A DNA stretch of 64,000 nucleotides, taken from positions 1 through 64,000 of the forward strand of contig NZ_PVXL01000023.1 in NCBI RefSeq assembly GCF_002995805.1, written 5' to 3'. Of the stretch, positions 51,520 through 60,519 are shown one piece after another. A program made the translations under genes and the position numbers. This DNA is from Neomoorella stamsii (GTDB lineage: Bacteria > Bacillota > DSM-521 > Neomoorellales > Neomoorellaceae). The notes under the pieces are model-generated. The model was given only the letters and a program-made list of their open reading frames with translations, ran no database searches and was not told the DNA's origin. Numbering within the stretch: position 1 is the first letter of the stretch; each line of letters starts with the position of its first letter.

Positions 51520-52407
51520 TTGTCCCCCACCGCCCGGTTGACCAATTTCTATAGCAGGGTAATCCTGGAGGGAGAAGAGCAGTTCAGCACCGTTACCATT
51601 GAAGCTAATGCCCCGCCGCCCGTGGTAATCGCCTACCCTGAGCCGGGTGTCTGCCGGGTGACCCTCCGGGCCCTCCTGAATATGTACCCTGGCCCCCTTT
51701 ATATCCAGGACGGTATTCTCCGGAAAGTAACGGTTGAACCGGGTGAAGGGCAAGTTGCTTTTCACATTGCACTGGATGAAGACGTCCGGGCGATGCTGAC
51801 TGCCGTAGAAGGGATTCCCTACCGGATTGTGTTACGCTTCAGCCGCCGGCCCCTGCAGGAATTTTACCGGGACAGGATAATTATCATTGACCCGGGCCAC
51901 GGGGGGACCGATGGCGGTTGGCGGGGACCGGTTAATCTGTGGGAGCGGGATATGGCCTGGAAGACCGCCCAGGAACTAGCCCGGGTCCTGGAGGGGTTTA
52001 AAGCCCGGGTGATCTGGACCCGCCAGGCAGAGGAAAACCCCTCCTCGCAGGAACGTTTGCGTAAAGTAACTCCGGATACCTTTTGTTTTATCAGCGTCCA
52101 CGAACACGGTGCGGCGGACACCAGCCAGCGGGGGACGGCAGTCCTTTATAATCCTGTAGTGCCGGGTAATGAGGAACTGGCGGCTAAGGTTTTAGAGAGA
52201 ATCGTGGCCAGGGTTAACACGCCGGCACGGGGAGTCAAAGCTGACGAGGAACTGGCCCGGTTGGGGGAGATACCTGGCTTAAAGCTGGAGCCGGTGGCCA
52301 TTACCAACTGGGTTGACGAAGGTTTGTTACGTAACCCCTATTTCCACCAGAAGGTAGCCCTGGCTACCGCCGTGGCTATTAAACAACATTTCCAGCGGGG
52401 GAAATAA
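51520..52407 (+). CDS. N-acetylmuramoyl-L-alanine amidase (Amidase_3)
   Basis: About 295 residues. The N-terminal 115 residues are beta-rich, AMIN-like (VTIEANAPPPVVIAYPEPGV). The catalytic domain follows with the zinc ligands in IIIIDPGHGGTDGG (near 125), a glutamate in WERDMAWKTA and a histidine in FISVHEHGAADTSQRG. It would cut the amide between muramic acid and the peptide stem. No signal peptide is visible, so it may act in the mother cell or leave by another route. TTG 51520 follows GAGGTGA; GTG 51511 is the alternative. Confidence 0.85.
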   Translation: MSPTARLTNFYSRVILEGEEQFSTVTIEANAPPPVVIAYPEPGVCRVTLRALLNMYPGPLYIQDGILRKVTVEPGEGQVAFHIALDEDVRAMLTAVEGIPYRIVLRFSRRPLQEFYRDRIIIIDPGHGGTDGGWRGPVNLWERDMAWKTAQELARVLEGFKARVIWTRQAEENPSSQERLRKVTPDTFCFISVHEHGAADTSQRGTAVLYNPVVPGNEELAAKVLERIVARVNTPARGVKADEELARLGEIPGLKLEPVAITNWVDEGLLRNPYFHQKVALATAVAIKQHFQRGK

Positions 52408-52411
52408 GCTT

Positions 52412-53074
52412 ATGGCCAGGAAGGATAAAAAAATTTTTTTCTATAAAATACCCATCCGTACCCATATCGTTACTGAAAACGATGATATAGTTGACCTGGC
52501 CCGAAAATATAGCGCCGGTATTGCCGCGCCCGGCGATGTCATCTGCCTGGCGGAAAGCGTCGTTGCCATTACCCAGGGACGGGCCATTTTACCGGAAGCG
52601 GTGCGTCCCGGCAGACTGGCCCGTTTTTTAAGCCGTTTTCCCGGTAAAGACGGGAGTCTCGCCACCCCGCCGGCCATGCAATTAGCCATTGAAGAAGTAG
52701 GCCCAGCACGCATCCTGGCCGGCTGTGCCGCCGCCGTCCTGGGCCGGTTAATCAAGAAAAAAGGCCTCTTCTACATTGTGGCCGGGCGCGAGTTGGCCCT
52801 GATCGACGATATAGCCGGGACCATGTACCCCTATCAGCGGCATATCGTCATGGGACCTAAAAACCCGGGCCAACTGGTGCAGGCCATTAAAAAGGCTACC
52901 GGGGCAGAAGCCGTGATTGCCGATGTCAATGATAAAAAGTGTGTTGACATCCTGGGCATCACTGATAAAAGTTACAGGCAAGCAGTAATTGAGGCTTTAA
53001 AGGATAACCCCTTTGGTAATGAAGACGAGCAGACGCCCATAGTTATCCTCAAACGCCGGAAAACCAGATTGTAG
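52412..53074 (+). CDS. F420-0:gamma-glutamyl ligase-like protein (CofE family)
   Basis: A 220-residue protein. It has IPIRTHIVTENDDIVDLARK, GDVICLAESVVAITQGRA near residue 45, and VIADVNDKKCVDILG near 170. This matches the CofE/F420 ligase domain that adds glutamates to coenzyme F420. Stand-alone members in bacteria without F420 are common and not understood. It follows the amidase gene by 4 bases, and a terminator ends the pair. Confidence 0.75.
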   Translation: MARKDKKIFFYKIPIRTHIVTENDDIVDLARKYSAGIAAPGDVICLAESVVAITQGRAILPEAVRPGRLARFLSRFPGKDGSLATPPAMQLAIEEVGPARILAGCAAAVLGRLIKKKGLFYIVAGRELALIDDIAGTMYPYQRHIVMGPKNPGQLVQAIKKATGAEAVIADVNDKKCVDILGITDKSYRQAVIEALKDNPFGNEDEQTPIVILKRRKTRL

Positions 53075-53086
53075 ATTGTAATTGTA

Positions 53087-53110
53087 ATCGCCCGAGAGGG
53101 CGATTTTTTA
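53087..53110 (+). terminator. Terminator after the CofE-like gene
   Basis: ATCGCCC-GAGA-GGGCGAT (53087-53104), a perfect 7-bp stem with a GAGA tetraloop, followed by six T. Confidence 0.9.
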
Positions 53111-53111
53111 C

Positions 53112-53141
53112 TTGTCCTGCAGGTGGACAAAACCGTATAAT
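53112..53141 (+). promoter_or_regulatory. Promoter with overlapping palindrome before the dehydrogenase gene
   Basis: TTGTCC (53112-53117), 18 bases, TATAAT (53136-53141). The -35 box is the left arm of a palindrome TTGTCC-N7-GGACAA (53112-53130), which could be an operator. Confidence 0.65.
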
Positions 53142-53173
53142 AATGGGGTAATGAGATTTTCTGGAGGTGGCTT

Positions 53174-54184
53174 TTGTTGAAGCATGTGGTTACCCTGATA
53201 CCGGGTGATGGTACTGGCCCGGAACTAATTGCTGCGGCCCGGCGGGTCCTGGATGCCAGCGGGGCCGGACTGGAGTGGGAAGTAATGGTGGCCGGGGAGA
53301 CGGCCCAGGAGAAGTACGGCAGCGTATTACCGGAGGAAACCCTGGCTTCCATTCGTAAAAACGGCGTGGCCCTCAAAGGGCCCATAACCACCCCGGTGGG
53401 CACCGGTTTCCGCAGCGTTAATGTGGCCCTGCGGAAAGAGCTGGACCTCTATGCCAATATTCGTCCCGCCCGTAACCTGCCCAATGTACCCTCCCGTTAT
53501 GAAGGCGTTGACCTGGTCATCTTCCGGGAAAACACCGAGGATCTCTATGCCGGCATAGAACATATGGTAGGGGAAGAAGCGGCGGAAAGCATTAAAATCA
53601 TCACCCGCAAAGGTTCAGAGCGGATTGCCCGGGCGGCCTTTGAATATGCTCGCCGCAATGGGCGGAAAAGGGTGACGGCCGGACACAAAGCCAATATCAT
53701 GAAATTCAGCGACGGCCTTTTCTTGCGGACTTTTTATGAAGTGGCTCAAGATTACCCCGATCTAACTGCCGACGACCGCATTGTGGACAACCTGAGCATG
53801 CAGCTGGTGCAGAAACCGGAACAATATGATGTCCTGGTCCTGCCCAACCTCTACGGCGATATCCTCTCCGACCTCTGCGCCGGCCTGGTAGGCGGCCTGG
53901 GGGTGGCACCGGGGGCGAATATCGGTGACCGGGCTGCTGTTTTTGAACCCATCCATGGCAGTGCGCCCAAATATGCCGGCCAGAATAAGGTTAACCCCCT
54001 GGCAACCATCCTGTCCGGCGTGATGATGCTGGAGCATTTAGGCGAAAAAGAAGCTGCCGGCAGGATTCAAAAGGCCATCCTGGCTGTCCTGGCCGAAGGA
54101 AAATACTTAACCTACGACCTGGGAGGCAATGCCGGTACCAGCGAAATGGCCGACGCCATAGTAAGGCAGCTGGAAAAGGCGTAG
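53174..54184 (+). CDS. NAD(P)-dependent isocitrate/isopropylmalate-family dehydrogenase
   Basis: A 336-residue decarboxylating beta-hydroxyacid dehydrogenase. It has [13 protein letters not shown], the substrate loop [14 protein letters not shown] and [16 protein letters not shown], the metal site [14 protein letters not shown], and the coenzyme loop [12 protein letters not shown]. The length and the [10 protein letters not shown] motif favour NAD-dependent isocitrate dehydrogenase over LeuB, but a homoisocitrate or tartrate-type enzyme cannot be excluded. No leu genes are adjacent. The starts are TTG 53174 or 53177 after GGAGGTGG. Confidence 0.85.
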   Translation: MLKHVVTLIPGDGTGPELIAAARRVLDASGAGLEWEVMVAGETAQEKYGSVLPEETLASIRKNGVALKGPITTPVGTGFRSVNVALRKELDLYANIRPARNLPNVPSRYEGVDLVIFRENTEDLYAGIEHMVGEEAAESIKIITRKGSERIARAAFEYARRNGRKRVTAGHKANIMKFSDGLFLRTFYEVAQDYPDLTADDRIVDNLSMQLVQKPEQYDVLVLPNLYGDILSDLCAGLVGGLGVAPGANIGDRAAVFEPIHGSAPKYAGQNKVNPLATILSGVMMLEHLGEKEAAGRIQKAILAVLAEGKYLTYDLGGNAGTSEMADAIVRQLEKA

Positions 54185-54205
54185 CCACCTGGCGGAGGGG
54201 TAGGA

Positions 54206-54886
54206 GTGGCATTATTTGCCATTGCTGATTTGCACCTGGGCCGCGATATGGCCATGTTTGGACCGGTATGGGAAAACCACCGGGAGAAACTCGCCGCACG
54301 CTGGCAGAGGGTGGTGAACCCCGGGGATACAGTTTTAATCCTGGGAGATATTAGCTGGGGCATGCGCCTCGAGGATGCCCTGCCCGACCTGCAGTTCCTC
54401 AAGTCCCTGCCGGGGTCCAAGCGCATCCTGAAGGGGAACCACGACTACTGGTGGCAGACGGAGCGCAAGATGGCGGCGGCCATCCTTGATGCGGATCTCG
54501 CCCTTTTAAAGCCGGAGATCATCGCCGGGGTGGCCGTCTGCGGCACCCGTGGCTGGCTGGTTCCCCGGCACCCACTTTTTAATGAAGAGACTGATGGGAG
54601 AGTTTACCGGCGAGAAGTATTGCGCCTGGAGATGGCCCTGAATGGAGTGCAGAAGTTACGCCGGGAAGAGCCCCTGGCCGTGATGATGCATTTTCCTCCG
54701 GCCTGCCGGGGTGAAGCGACCGATTTTATAACTCTAATGCAGAGCTATGGCGTCAGTCACTGTTATTACGGGCACCTCCACGGCGCCGACCAGGAAAGGG
54801 CCCTGGTGGGGGAGGAGTGGGGCATCAACTTTCACCTGGTGGCCGCTGATTATGTAAATTTTACCCCGGTTCTGGTATCCTGTTAA
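54206..54886 (+). CDS. Metallophosphoesterase
   Basis: A 226-residue calcineurin-like phosphoesterase. Metal ligands lie in IADLHLGRDMAM (near residue 8), VLILGDISWGMR, KGNHDYWW (near 78), MMHFPP and YYGHLHGAD (near 195). The substrate is unknown. It follows the dehydrogenase gene by 21 bases. A 10-bp hairpin lies just after it. Confidence 0.87.
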   Translation: MALFAIADLHLGRDMAMFGPVWENHREKLAARWQRVVNPGDTVLILGDISWGMRLEDALPDLQFLKSLPGSKRILKGNHDYWWQTERKMAAAILDADLALLKPEIIAGVAVCGTRGWLVPRHPLFNEETDGRVYRREVLRLEMALNGVQKLRREEPLAVMMHFPPACRGEATDFITLMQSYGVSHCYYGHLHGADQERALVGEEWGINFHLVAADYVNFTPVLVSC

Positions 54887-54892
54887 GATGGT

Positions 54893-54919
54893 GACCTGTC
54901 CATATTATGTGGACAGGTC
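54893..54919 (+). terminator. Hairpin after the phosphoesterase gene (possible terminator)
   Basis: GACCTGTCCA and its complement (54893-54902 and 54910-54919) form a 10-bp stem with a 7-base loop. The run after it is only GCTGAGTTTT, so termination would be weak. Confidence 0.5.
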
Positions 54920-55017
54920 GCTGAGTTTTGGGAACCTTACGGTCCTTAAGGACGTCTAATATATAATAGAGCGAACGATAACAAAGCCAGCCAAGTCGTA
55001 TTTTTGGAGGAAGAATT

Positions 55018-57216
55018 ATGAGCTACAAACGCAAAAAGGTTTTACCCGTCTTACTGGCTATTATTCTGGCCTTCAGCTTCCTGGCCAATCCCCTGGTAGC
55101 CCTGGCTGCCAGTGCCTGGCAGGTAGTACCAGAGGTAGAGGAAGTCCCCCTGGCCACAGGAGTGCAGTATTCAGCCTATAAAATCAGTACTCCCGACTAT
55201 AAGGAAGCGCTGAAGGTCTTAACTATCGATCCCCGGGACAGGTTTACGATTCTGGAGACGGCCGTATCCCACGGCAACCTGGCCCTTGACCAGGAAAGAC
55301 CGACGGCTATGGCCGCCAGGCTGGCCAGGGAAGGCAAGGCCGCCGTAGCGGCAACAAATGGTGATTTCTACAGCACCCGGGTACCTTACTTGCCCATCGG
55401 CCTGCAAATAAGCAACGGCGAGCTGTTAATCAGCCCCCAGGGGTTTCCAGCCCTGGGGTTGACCAGGGACAAAGAAGCCATTATCGGTACTCCTGTCATG
55501 GCTGCCTACCTGACGGTGACCAGGGAAATACCGGGGAAAGGGGGAAGCGTGGCCCGGATGGTTTACACTTACCCCATCGCCCACGTCAACCGGGAAAGGG
55601 AGGCCGACATGCTTGTCCTCTATACCCCGGCCTTTGCGGCCAGCACCGGTACCAATGACTACGGTACGGAAATAATTCTGCAAGGCGTTGACCTGCCCGT
55701 TAAAGCAGGCCGTACATACAGCGGCACCGTAGCCGCCAGGATTGACGCCAAGGGTAATAACCCCATCCCGCCGGACGGCCTGATCCTGTCCGGCCACGGT
55801 AAGGCCCAGGAGTTTTTAAAACAGCTTCATGTTGGCGACAGGGTTAATTTCACCATCAGATTTACCGATACCCGCTGGCATGATGTTATCCAGGCCGTGG
55901 GCGGCCATGAGATTATCCTGCAAAACGGGCAGGTCGTCCTGCCCGCGGATAGCAGGGACACCCTGGTGAGGTCCCGCCACCCCCGGACGGCTGTTGGCCT
56001 CACGAAGGATGGGCGCCTCCAGATCGTGGTTGCCGATGGCCGCCAGCCAGGCTACAGTGACGGTATGACCCTTTACGAACTGGCCGCATTTATGCAGGCC
56101 AAGGGGATAGTCACGGCCCTGAACCTTGACGGTGGCGGTTCATCAGTGCTGGCGGCCCGTAATGCTGGCGAGTACGAGCTATCGATTTTAAACAAACCCT
56201 CCGACGGGCAGGAAAGGCCGGTTACTAATGGCCTGGTGGTTTTTTCTACTGCCCCCCGGGGTCAGCTCAGCCATTTATACCTGGTTCCTGATGTAATAAA
56301 GGTGTATAAAGGCAGTAAAGTGCAATTCAGCCTCAAGGCTCAGGATAATTATTATAACCCTGCCCCGGTACCTGCCGGTGTGACCTGGCGCGTGGCGGGG
56401 AATGTGGGCCGCTTTATCTCCCCCGGCCTGTTCCAGGCTGATAACCCCGGCCAGGGTGAGATTACCGCCCGGACAGGGATGGTAAAAGCTACCTCCAGGG
56501 TTACTGTCGTCGATAAGGTATACAGGCTCAAAATTACCCCGGCCATTGCCACCCTGCAGCCCGGTGCTGTCCAGCAGTTTACAGTAACGGCCTTTGATGC
56601 CGAAGGCAACGAAATCTATGTCGACAGCTCTTTGTACCGGTGGACGGTCAGCGAAGGGCTGGGCCGGTTTGACCCGGAAAAAAGGCAGCTGTCACTGACC
56701 AAGACAGCGAGTAATGCCTGGGTCAAGGTCAGGCTGGGTGACCAGGAAGCTATAGCCGCAATCAACCCCGCCCTGGAGCTGGCTCTAGAAGGCCGGCCCG
56801 TAGCCGGGCAGGAGGTAACCCTGGTCGTCCGCCACAACGGTGCGCCGGTAGCGGGAGCGGTGGTCCAGCAAATCCAGCCAGCAGCGACGTTAGGCCAGGT
56901 AACGGCACGAGCCCTCTATGTAAGGACAGGTCCGGGAACAGGGCATAAAGCCATCACCCTGGTACCGAAAGGTTACCGGCTGGCTATCCTGGCCAGGCTG
57001 GAAAACGGATGGCTGCAGGTGCGCCTCCAGGATGGCCGGGAAGGCTATGTAGCGGGGGAGTATGTTATTGTCCAGGAAGGCAGCCGCAACTTAGGCGAGA
57101 CGGATGCTGCAGGTAAAATCCAGTTTAAGGCCAACGTGGCCGGGAACTATAGCTTTGCCGCAAATAAAGAAGGTTATTTACCCGCTGGCCTGACCCTGGA
57201 GTTTAGCGAGAAGTAA
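55018..57216 (+). CDS. Exported phosphodiester glycosidase family protein with Ig-like and SH3b domains
   Basis: A 732-residue protein with a signal peptide (VLPVLLAIILAFSFLANPLV, ending AASA). Residues 50-410 form a NAGPA/phosphodiester glycosidase domain (ATNGDFYS, RTAVGLTKDGRLQIVVADGR, NLDGGGSSVLA). Then come two Ig-like repeats (IKVYKGSKVQFSLKAQDN and ITPAIATLQPGAVQQFTVTA), a bacterial SH3 domain (ARALYVRTGPGTGHKAITLV) and a short end domain. It probably acts on cell-wall glycopolymers or exopolysaccharide. GGAGG lies upstream of the ATG, and a terminator follows. Confidence 0.87.
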   Translation: MSYKRKKVLPVLLAIILAFSFLANPLVALAASAWQVVPEVEEVPLATGVQYSAYKISTPDYKEALKVLTIDPRDRFTILETAVSHGNLALDQERPTAMAARLAREGKAAVAATNGDFYSTRVPYLPIGLQISNGELLISPQGFPALGLTRDKEAIIGTPVMAAYLTVTREIPGKGGSVARMVYTYPIAHVNREREADMLVLYTPAFAASTGTNDYGTEIILQGVDLPVKAGRTYSGTVAARIDAKGNNPIPPDGLILSGHGKAQEFLKQLHVGDRVNFTIRFTDTRWHDVIQAVGGHEIILQNGQVVLPADSRDTLVRSRHPRTAVGLTKDGRLQIVVADGRQPGYSDGMTLYELAAFMQAKGIVTALNLDGGGSSVLAARNAGEYELSILNKPSDGQERPVTNGLVVFSTAPRGQLSHLYLVPDVIKVYKGSKVQFSLKAQDNYYNPAPVPAGVTWRVAGNVGRFISPGLFQADNPGQGEITARTGMVKATSRVTVVDKVYRLKITPAIATLQPGAVQQFTVTAFDAEGNEIYVDSSLYRWTVSEGLGRFDPEKRQLSLTKTASNAWVKVRLGDQEAIAAINPALELALEGRPVAGQEVTLVVRHNGAPVAGAVVQQIQPAATLGQVTARALYVRTGPGTGHKAITLVPKGYRLAILARLENGWLQVRLQDGREGYVAGEYVIVQEGSRNLGETDAAGKIQFKANVAGNYSFAANKEGYLPAGLTLEFSEK

Positions 57217-57286
57217 AGTGCTCCAGGTTGACGGTCCTCAAGATTAAATCATACGTGAAAGGTGCCCTTTTAAAGAATAAAGATTG

Positions 57287-57330
57287 TGCCCGGGAAGATT
57301 ACCCCGGGCATTGGCATTTTTATTTTTTGT
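57287..57330 (+). terminator. Terminator after the glycosidase gene
   Basis: TGCCCGGG and CCCGGGCA (57287-57294 and 57303-57310) form a perfect 8-bp stem, followed by a T-rich run (TTGGCATTTTTATTTTTT). Confidence 0.75.
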
Positions 57331-57409
57331 TAAAAATGGTTTGCAGCAGTTATTAATCTGTATTTGGGCCTGATAATTAATACCAATTAAACTATGGACA
57401 GGCAGATAT

Positions 57410-57438
57410 TTAAATGAGTGCCATATATATGGTATAAT
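57410..57438 (+). promoter_or_regulatory. Promoter of the ATP-grasp gene
   Basis: TTAAAT (57410-57415), 17 bases, TATAAT (57433-57438), about 55 bases before the gene. Confidence 0.6.
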
Positions 57439-57492
57439 ATGGTGGTTTTATCAAGGACAGGTTACCGGTAAAAAGTGGGGAGGAAGAACTTA

Positions 57493-58584
57493 TTGCTGCG
57501 CATACTCTTTCTTTTCAACGCTGTCCCCGGCCGGGAGCGTCGGGGACCCTATAGTGATTGTCTCTCCTGGGAGACAGTATGCCAGATTTACCGGGCGTTA
57601 CTGGAAGGCAGCAACGAGGTTTACCCTGTTAACGTCCGCAGTCGTCACCAGCTGGAAAAATCCCTTTCCCGCCTGCCGGCTCCCCACCTGGCCTTTGTCC
57701 TGGCTGAAGGTTTTCTGGACGAGCCCCATACCCTGTATGATGGTAGTGGCGCTGCCGCGGTCCGGCTTTTACTGCAACAGTACGGCATTCCTGCCAGCCA
57801 TTCTCCCATGGCGGCCATGGAGATATGCCGCCACAAAAACCTTACCTATAAAGTTTTACTACAACACGGTTTGCCGGTACCACCCTATCTGTTGCTCGAA
57901 CCGGCCCGGGGGTTGCTACGGCAACAGCTGGACAGGGCGGTTGCGGAACTGGGATTCCCTCTATTTGTTAAACCCAATGGCGGCGGTAATAGTATTGGTA
58001 TTAGTGACGCTTCGGTCGTGTATGATTTTTCCCAGCTGGAGCGCCAGGTAAATAGCCTGCGGGAAACCCTGGGTGAGCTACCTGTTTTGGTAGAAAAATA
58101 TCTCCCGGGACAGGAGTTTACCGTGGGCCTAATTGGACGGTCACCCTGCTACGTCTTGCCTCCTTTAGCATTTCTTTCCCGGGAAGTCAGAACTACTACC
58201 GTCAAGGGGAAGCCGAATGAAATAGAAAATATTTTCCCGGAGGACAAGCGTTATAATTTTTTAAGCGAACTGGCCGTCAAAGTGCTGGCGGCCATTGGGG
58301 CAAAGGATGCCTTAAGGATTGACCTGCGCTCTGATAGCGAGGGAGTAGTTTATATCATTGATGTGAACGGGACTCCTTCCTTAAGTCCTACAGCTTCCCT
58401 GACGACCATGGCCATGGCTTCCGGTTTAAGATACAGCCAGTTTATTAATTTCATCCTCTACCAGTCGCTACTGGAATATGGACTGGTACCAGGCGGTAAA
58501 TTGCAGGACCTGGTAGCTCCGGCCCTGGGTTTGCTGCACCCTTACCGCCAGGAAACACGACCCCTGCAGGTATTTTCGGCTTAA
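57493..58584 (+). CDS. D-alanine-D-alanine ligase-like ATP-grasp protein
   Basis: About 363 residues. The central part has FPLFVKPNGGGNSIGISDASVV (ATP-grasp lysine, near residue 165), VLVEKYLPGQEFTVGLIG near 205 and YIIDVNGTPSLSPTASL near 300, the magnesium end of Ddl-like folds. The N-terminal domain differs from Ddl, so the peptide or amino-acid substrate is open. TTG 57493 follows GGGGAGGAAG; GTG 57475 lies before that site. It stands alone with its own promoter. Confidence 0.8.
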   Translation: MLRILFLFNAVPGRERRGPYSDCLSWETVCQIYRALLEGSNEVYPVNVRSRHQLEKSLSRLPAPHLAFVLAEGFLDEPHTLYDGSGAAAVRLLLQQYGIPASHSPMAAMEICRHKNLTYKVLLQHGLPVPPYLLLEPARGLLRQQLDRAVAELGFPLFVKPNGGGNSIGISDASVVYDFSQLERQVNSLRETLGELPVLVEKYLPGQEFTVGLIGRSPCYVLPPLAFLSREVRTTTVKGKPNEIENIFPEDKRYNFLSELAVKVLAAIGAKDALRIDLRSDSEGVVYIIDVNGTPSLSPTASLTTMAMASGLRYSQFINFILYQSLLEYGLVPGGKLQDLVAPALGLLHPYRQETRPLQVFSA

Positions 58585-58701
58585 ATATTTCTGTTTTCTT
58601 GTATCTCTGGCCAGGGCTACATTTGTTAACCTTAGATTAATTTTTTTAGCAAATAAAGAAGGATTCTTTTAAATAGTGTCGAATACATCTTTACAAAGAA
58701 A

Positions 58702-58755
58702 AGAAAGCGCTTTCATTGCGTAAAATTTTTTTCCCAGGTAATGAAAGCGCTTTCA
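58702..58755 (+). promoter_or_regulatory. Two palindromic LacI/cre-type operators
   Basis: GAAAGCGCTTTC occurs at 58703-58714 and 58743-58754, centres 40 bases apart. The second, extended to TGAAAGCGCTTTCA (58742-58755), matches the CcpA cre and general LacI-family consensus. They precede a LacI-type gene, so autoregulation with looping is likely; CcpA-type control is an alternative. Confidence 0.8.
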
Positions 58756-58767
58756 GGGGGAAGGGTT

Positions 58768-59784
58768 ATGGCCGGGACAACTATTTATGATGTGGCCAAA
58801 AAGGCCGGGGTTTCAATTTCCACCGTATCCCGGGTCCTGAATAACAGTTCCCGGGTAAAGGAAAGTAACCGGGAACGCGTTTTACAGGCCATCGAAGAAC
58901 TGGGGTATGAACGCAATTTACTCGCAGCAGCTTTGATGAAAAAGAATACCCATACCCTGGGCTTGATTATCGCCGATATTGCCAACCCTTTTTATGCCGA
59001 AATAACCAGGGCGGTAGAAGATAAAGCGGCTGAGAATCATTTCAATGTAATTGTCTGCAACACTGATAACGATCTTAAAAAAGAAGCTGCTTATATTGCC
59101 ATTTTACGCCAAAAAAGAATCGATGGCATCATATTTACTACACCGGAAATTAACAATAACAACATAAAGAAGCTCTATGAAGAACAACCCGATTTTCCCA
59201 TGGTTTTAATAGGGAGCAGGATAGAAGGATGCGCTATCGATACAGTTTTAGCAAATAACTATCTTGGCACTACAGAAGCCATGAAATATCTTACATCTTT
59301 GGGCCACAAGCGTATTGGTTTCATCTACGGTTTACCGACAACCTTATCATCCAGAGAGCGCCTTGCTGGTTACCATAATTATCTGGCTGAAAACGGGATG
59401 AAAAGCGATAGCAAACTCATCCTGTGTGGCGCTTTTAAAATTGAAAGTGGTTATCAAAAAGCAAAAGAGCTTTTACAGCTGGAAAATCTTCCAACAGCTA
59501 TTTTTGCTGCCAATGACTTAATAGCTATAGGTGCCCTGGAGGCCGCCAGGGAAATGGGAATAGAAGTACCAAACGAACTTTCAATCCTTGGTTATGATAA
59601 TATTAACCTTTCAACAATAACTTATCCCAAGTTGACTACTGTAGCCCAGCCGATGATGGAGATGGGTGCCAGGGCAGCGGAAATGGTTATCGAAAGAATT
59701 CAGGGACGCCGTAGTTCCCCGGAAGTTGTTACCCTTTTACCACGACTGGTGGTAAGGGATTCAACTGGACCTGTTAGGAGGTGA
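58768..59784 (+). CDS. LacI-family transcriptional regulator
   Basis: A 338-residue regulator. Residues 3-50 hold TIYDVAKKAGVSISTVSRVLNN, the LacI helix-turn-helix with hinge, followed by a periplasmic-binding-protein-like core (LGLIIADIANPFYAEITRAV, DGIIFTTPEINN, AIFAANDLIAIGALEAA, LSILGYDNINLS). ATG 58768 follows GGGGGAAGGG. Two palindromic operators lie just before it. The downstream ECF transporter and phosphorylase genes are its probable targets, and a nucleoside or its sugar the probable effector. Confidence 0.92.
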   Translation: MAGTTIYDVAKKAGVSISTVSRVLNNSSRVKESNRERVLQAIEELGYERNLLAAALMKKNTHTLGLIIADIANPFYAEITRAVEDKAAENHFNVIVCNTDNDLKKEAAYIAILRQKRIDGIIFTTPEINNNNIKKLYEEQPDFPMVLIGSRIEGCAIDTVLANNYLGTTEAMKYLTSLGHKRIGFIYGLPTTLSSRERLAGYHNYLAENGMKSDSKLILCGAFKIESGYQKAKELLQLENLPTAIFAANDLIAIGALEAAREMGIEVPNELSILGYDNINLSTITYPKLTTVAQPMMEMGARAAEMVIERIQGRRSSPEVVTLLPRLVVRDSTGPVRR

Positions 59785-59853
59785 TGTTTATGAGATAGGT
59801 TAGCAAATTATAAGGCAAACAAGCTTGCAAAAAATAACAAAGGAGGAACAAGA

Positions 59854-60459
59854 ATGAAAAATAACCGGATGACCTTTGTGGCGGCGATGATTCCCGCTGG
59901 CGTGGCCCTCAACTGGGTAGCCAACTATGTCGTTGAAGCCCTTAAAATCCCCTTATTTTTAAACAACATGGGCTCGATTATTACTGCCATTGTTTTGGGA
60001 CCTATTTGGGGTATGGTTACGGGTTTACTAACTAATACAATTTTAGCTTTGACAGTTCGCTGGACTTATTTCCCCTTTACTGTGGTAGGGTGGGTTATCT
60101 TATTGCTGGCTTATATGTTCTTCCGGATGGGTTGGTTTAGAAAGGTTTATCTTGTCATTATCGGTGGTGCAATTGACGGGGTGATAGCTTCTGCTGCTTC
60201 GGCTGTAGTTGCTACCTATGTTTTTGGTGGTTTTACTGGTAATACCATCGATATCTTTACTGCTGGTCTAATGGCGGCCGGACAAAAAGTATTTAGCGCC
60301 TCGTTCCTGGCCAATCTGGGACCTACAGTAGTTGATAAGGCTATCCAATTCTGGTTAGTTTGGATAATCCTAAAATACTTCCCCAACAAATATCTGCCCA
60401 ATGCCAAAGAAATTAAGAGCTTACTCACCGCCAGGTCGCTAGAAATAGGAGAAGAATAA
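59854..60459 (+). CDS. ECF transporter substrate-binding (S) component
   Basis: A 201-residue membrane protein with five or six hydrophobic segments. FLNNMGSIITAIVLGPIWGM near residue 35 resembles the first loop of ECF S components. No RibU, BioY or ThiT signature was recognised. It is followed by EcfT, two EcfA and two nucleoside phosphorylase genes, so a nucleoside-type substrate is inferred. AAAGGAGG lies 7 bases before the ATG. A 16-bp hairpin follows the gene. Confidence 0.8.
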   Translation: MKNNRMTFVAAMIPAGVALNWVANYVVEALKIPLFLNNMGSIITAIVLGPIWGMVTGLLTNTILALTVRWTYFPFTVVGWVILLLAYMFFRMGWFRKVYLVIIGGAIDGVIASAASAVVATYVFGGFTGNTIDIFTAGLMAAGQKVFSASFLANLGPTVVDKAIQFWLVWIILKYFPNKYLPNAKEIKSLLTARSLEIGEE

Positions 60460-60465
60460 AAAATT

Positions 60466-60502
60466 ATGGCTGGAAAGGAATAGTCAATTCCTTTCCAGCC
60501 AT
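60466..60502 (+). repeat. 16-bp hairpin between S component and EcfT genes
   Basis: Arms 60466-60481 and 60487-60502 (ATGGCTGGAAAGGAAT and its exact complement) with a 5-base loop. No T run follows. It could stabilise the upstream mRNA piece or lower read-through so that S and T subunits are made in different amounts. Confidence 0.75.
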
Positions 60503-60519
60503 CCCTGGAGGGATATTAA

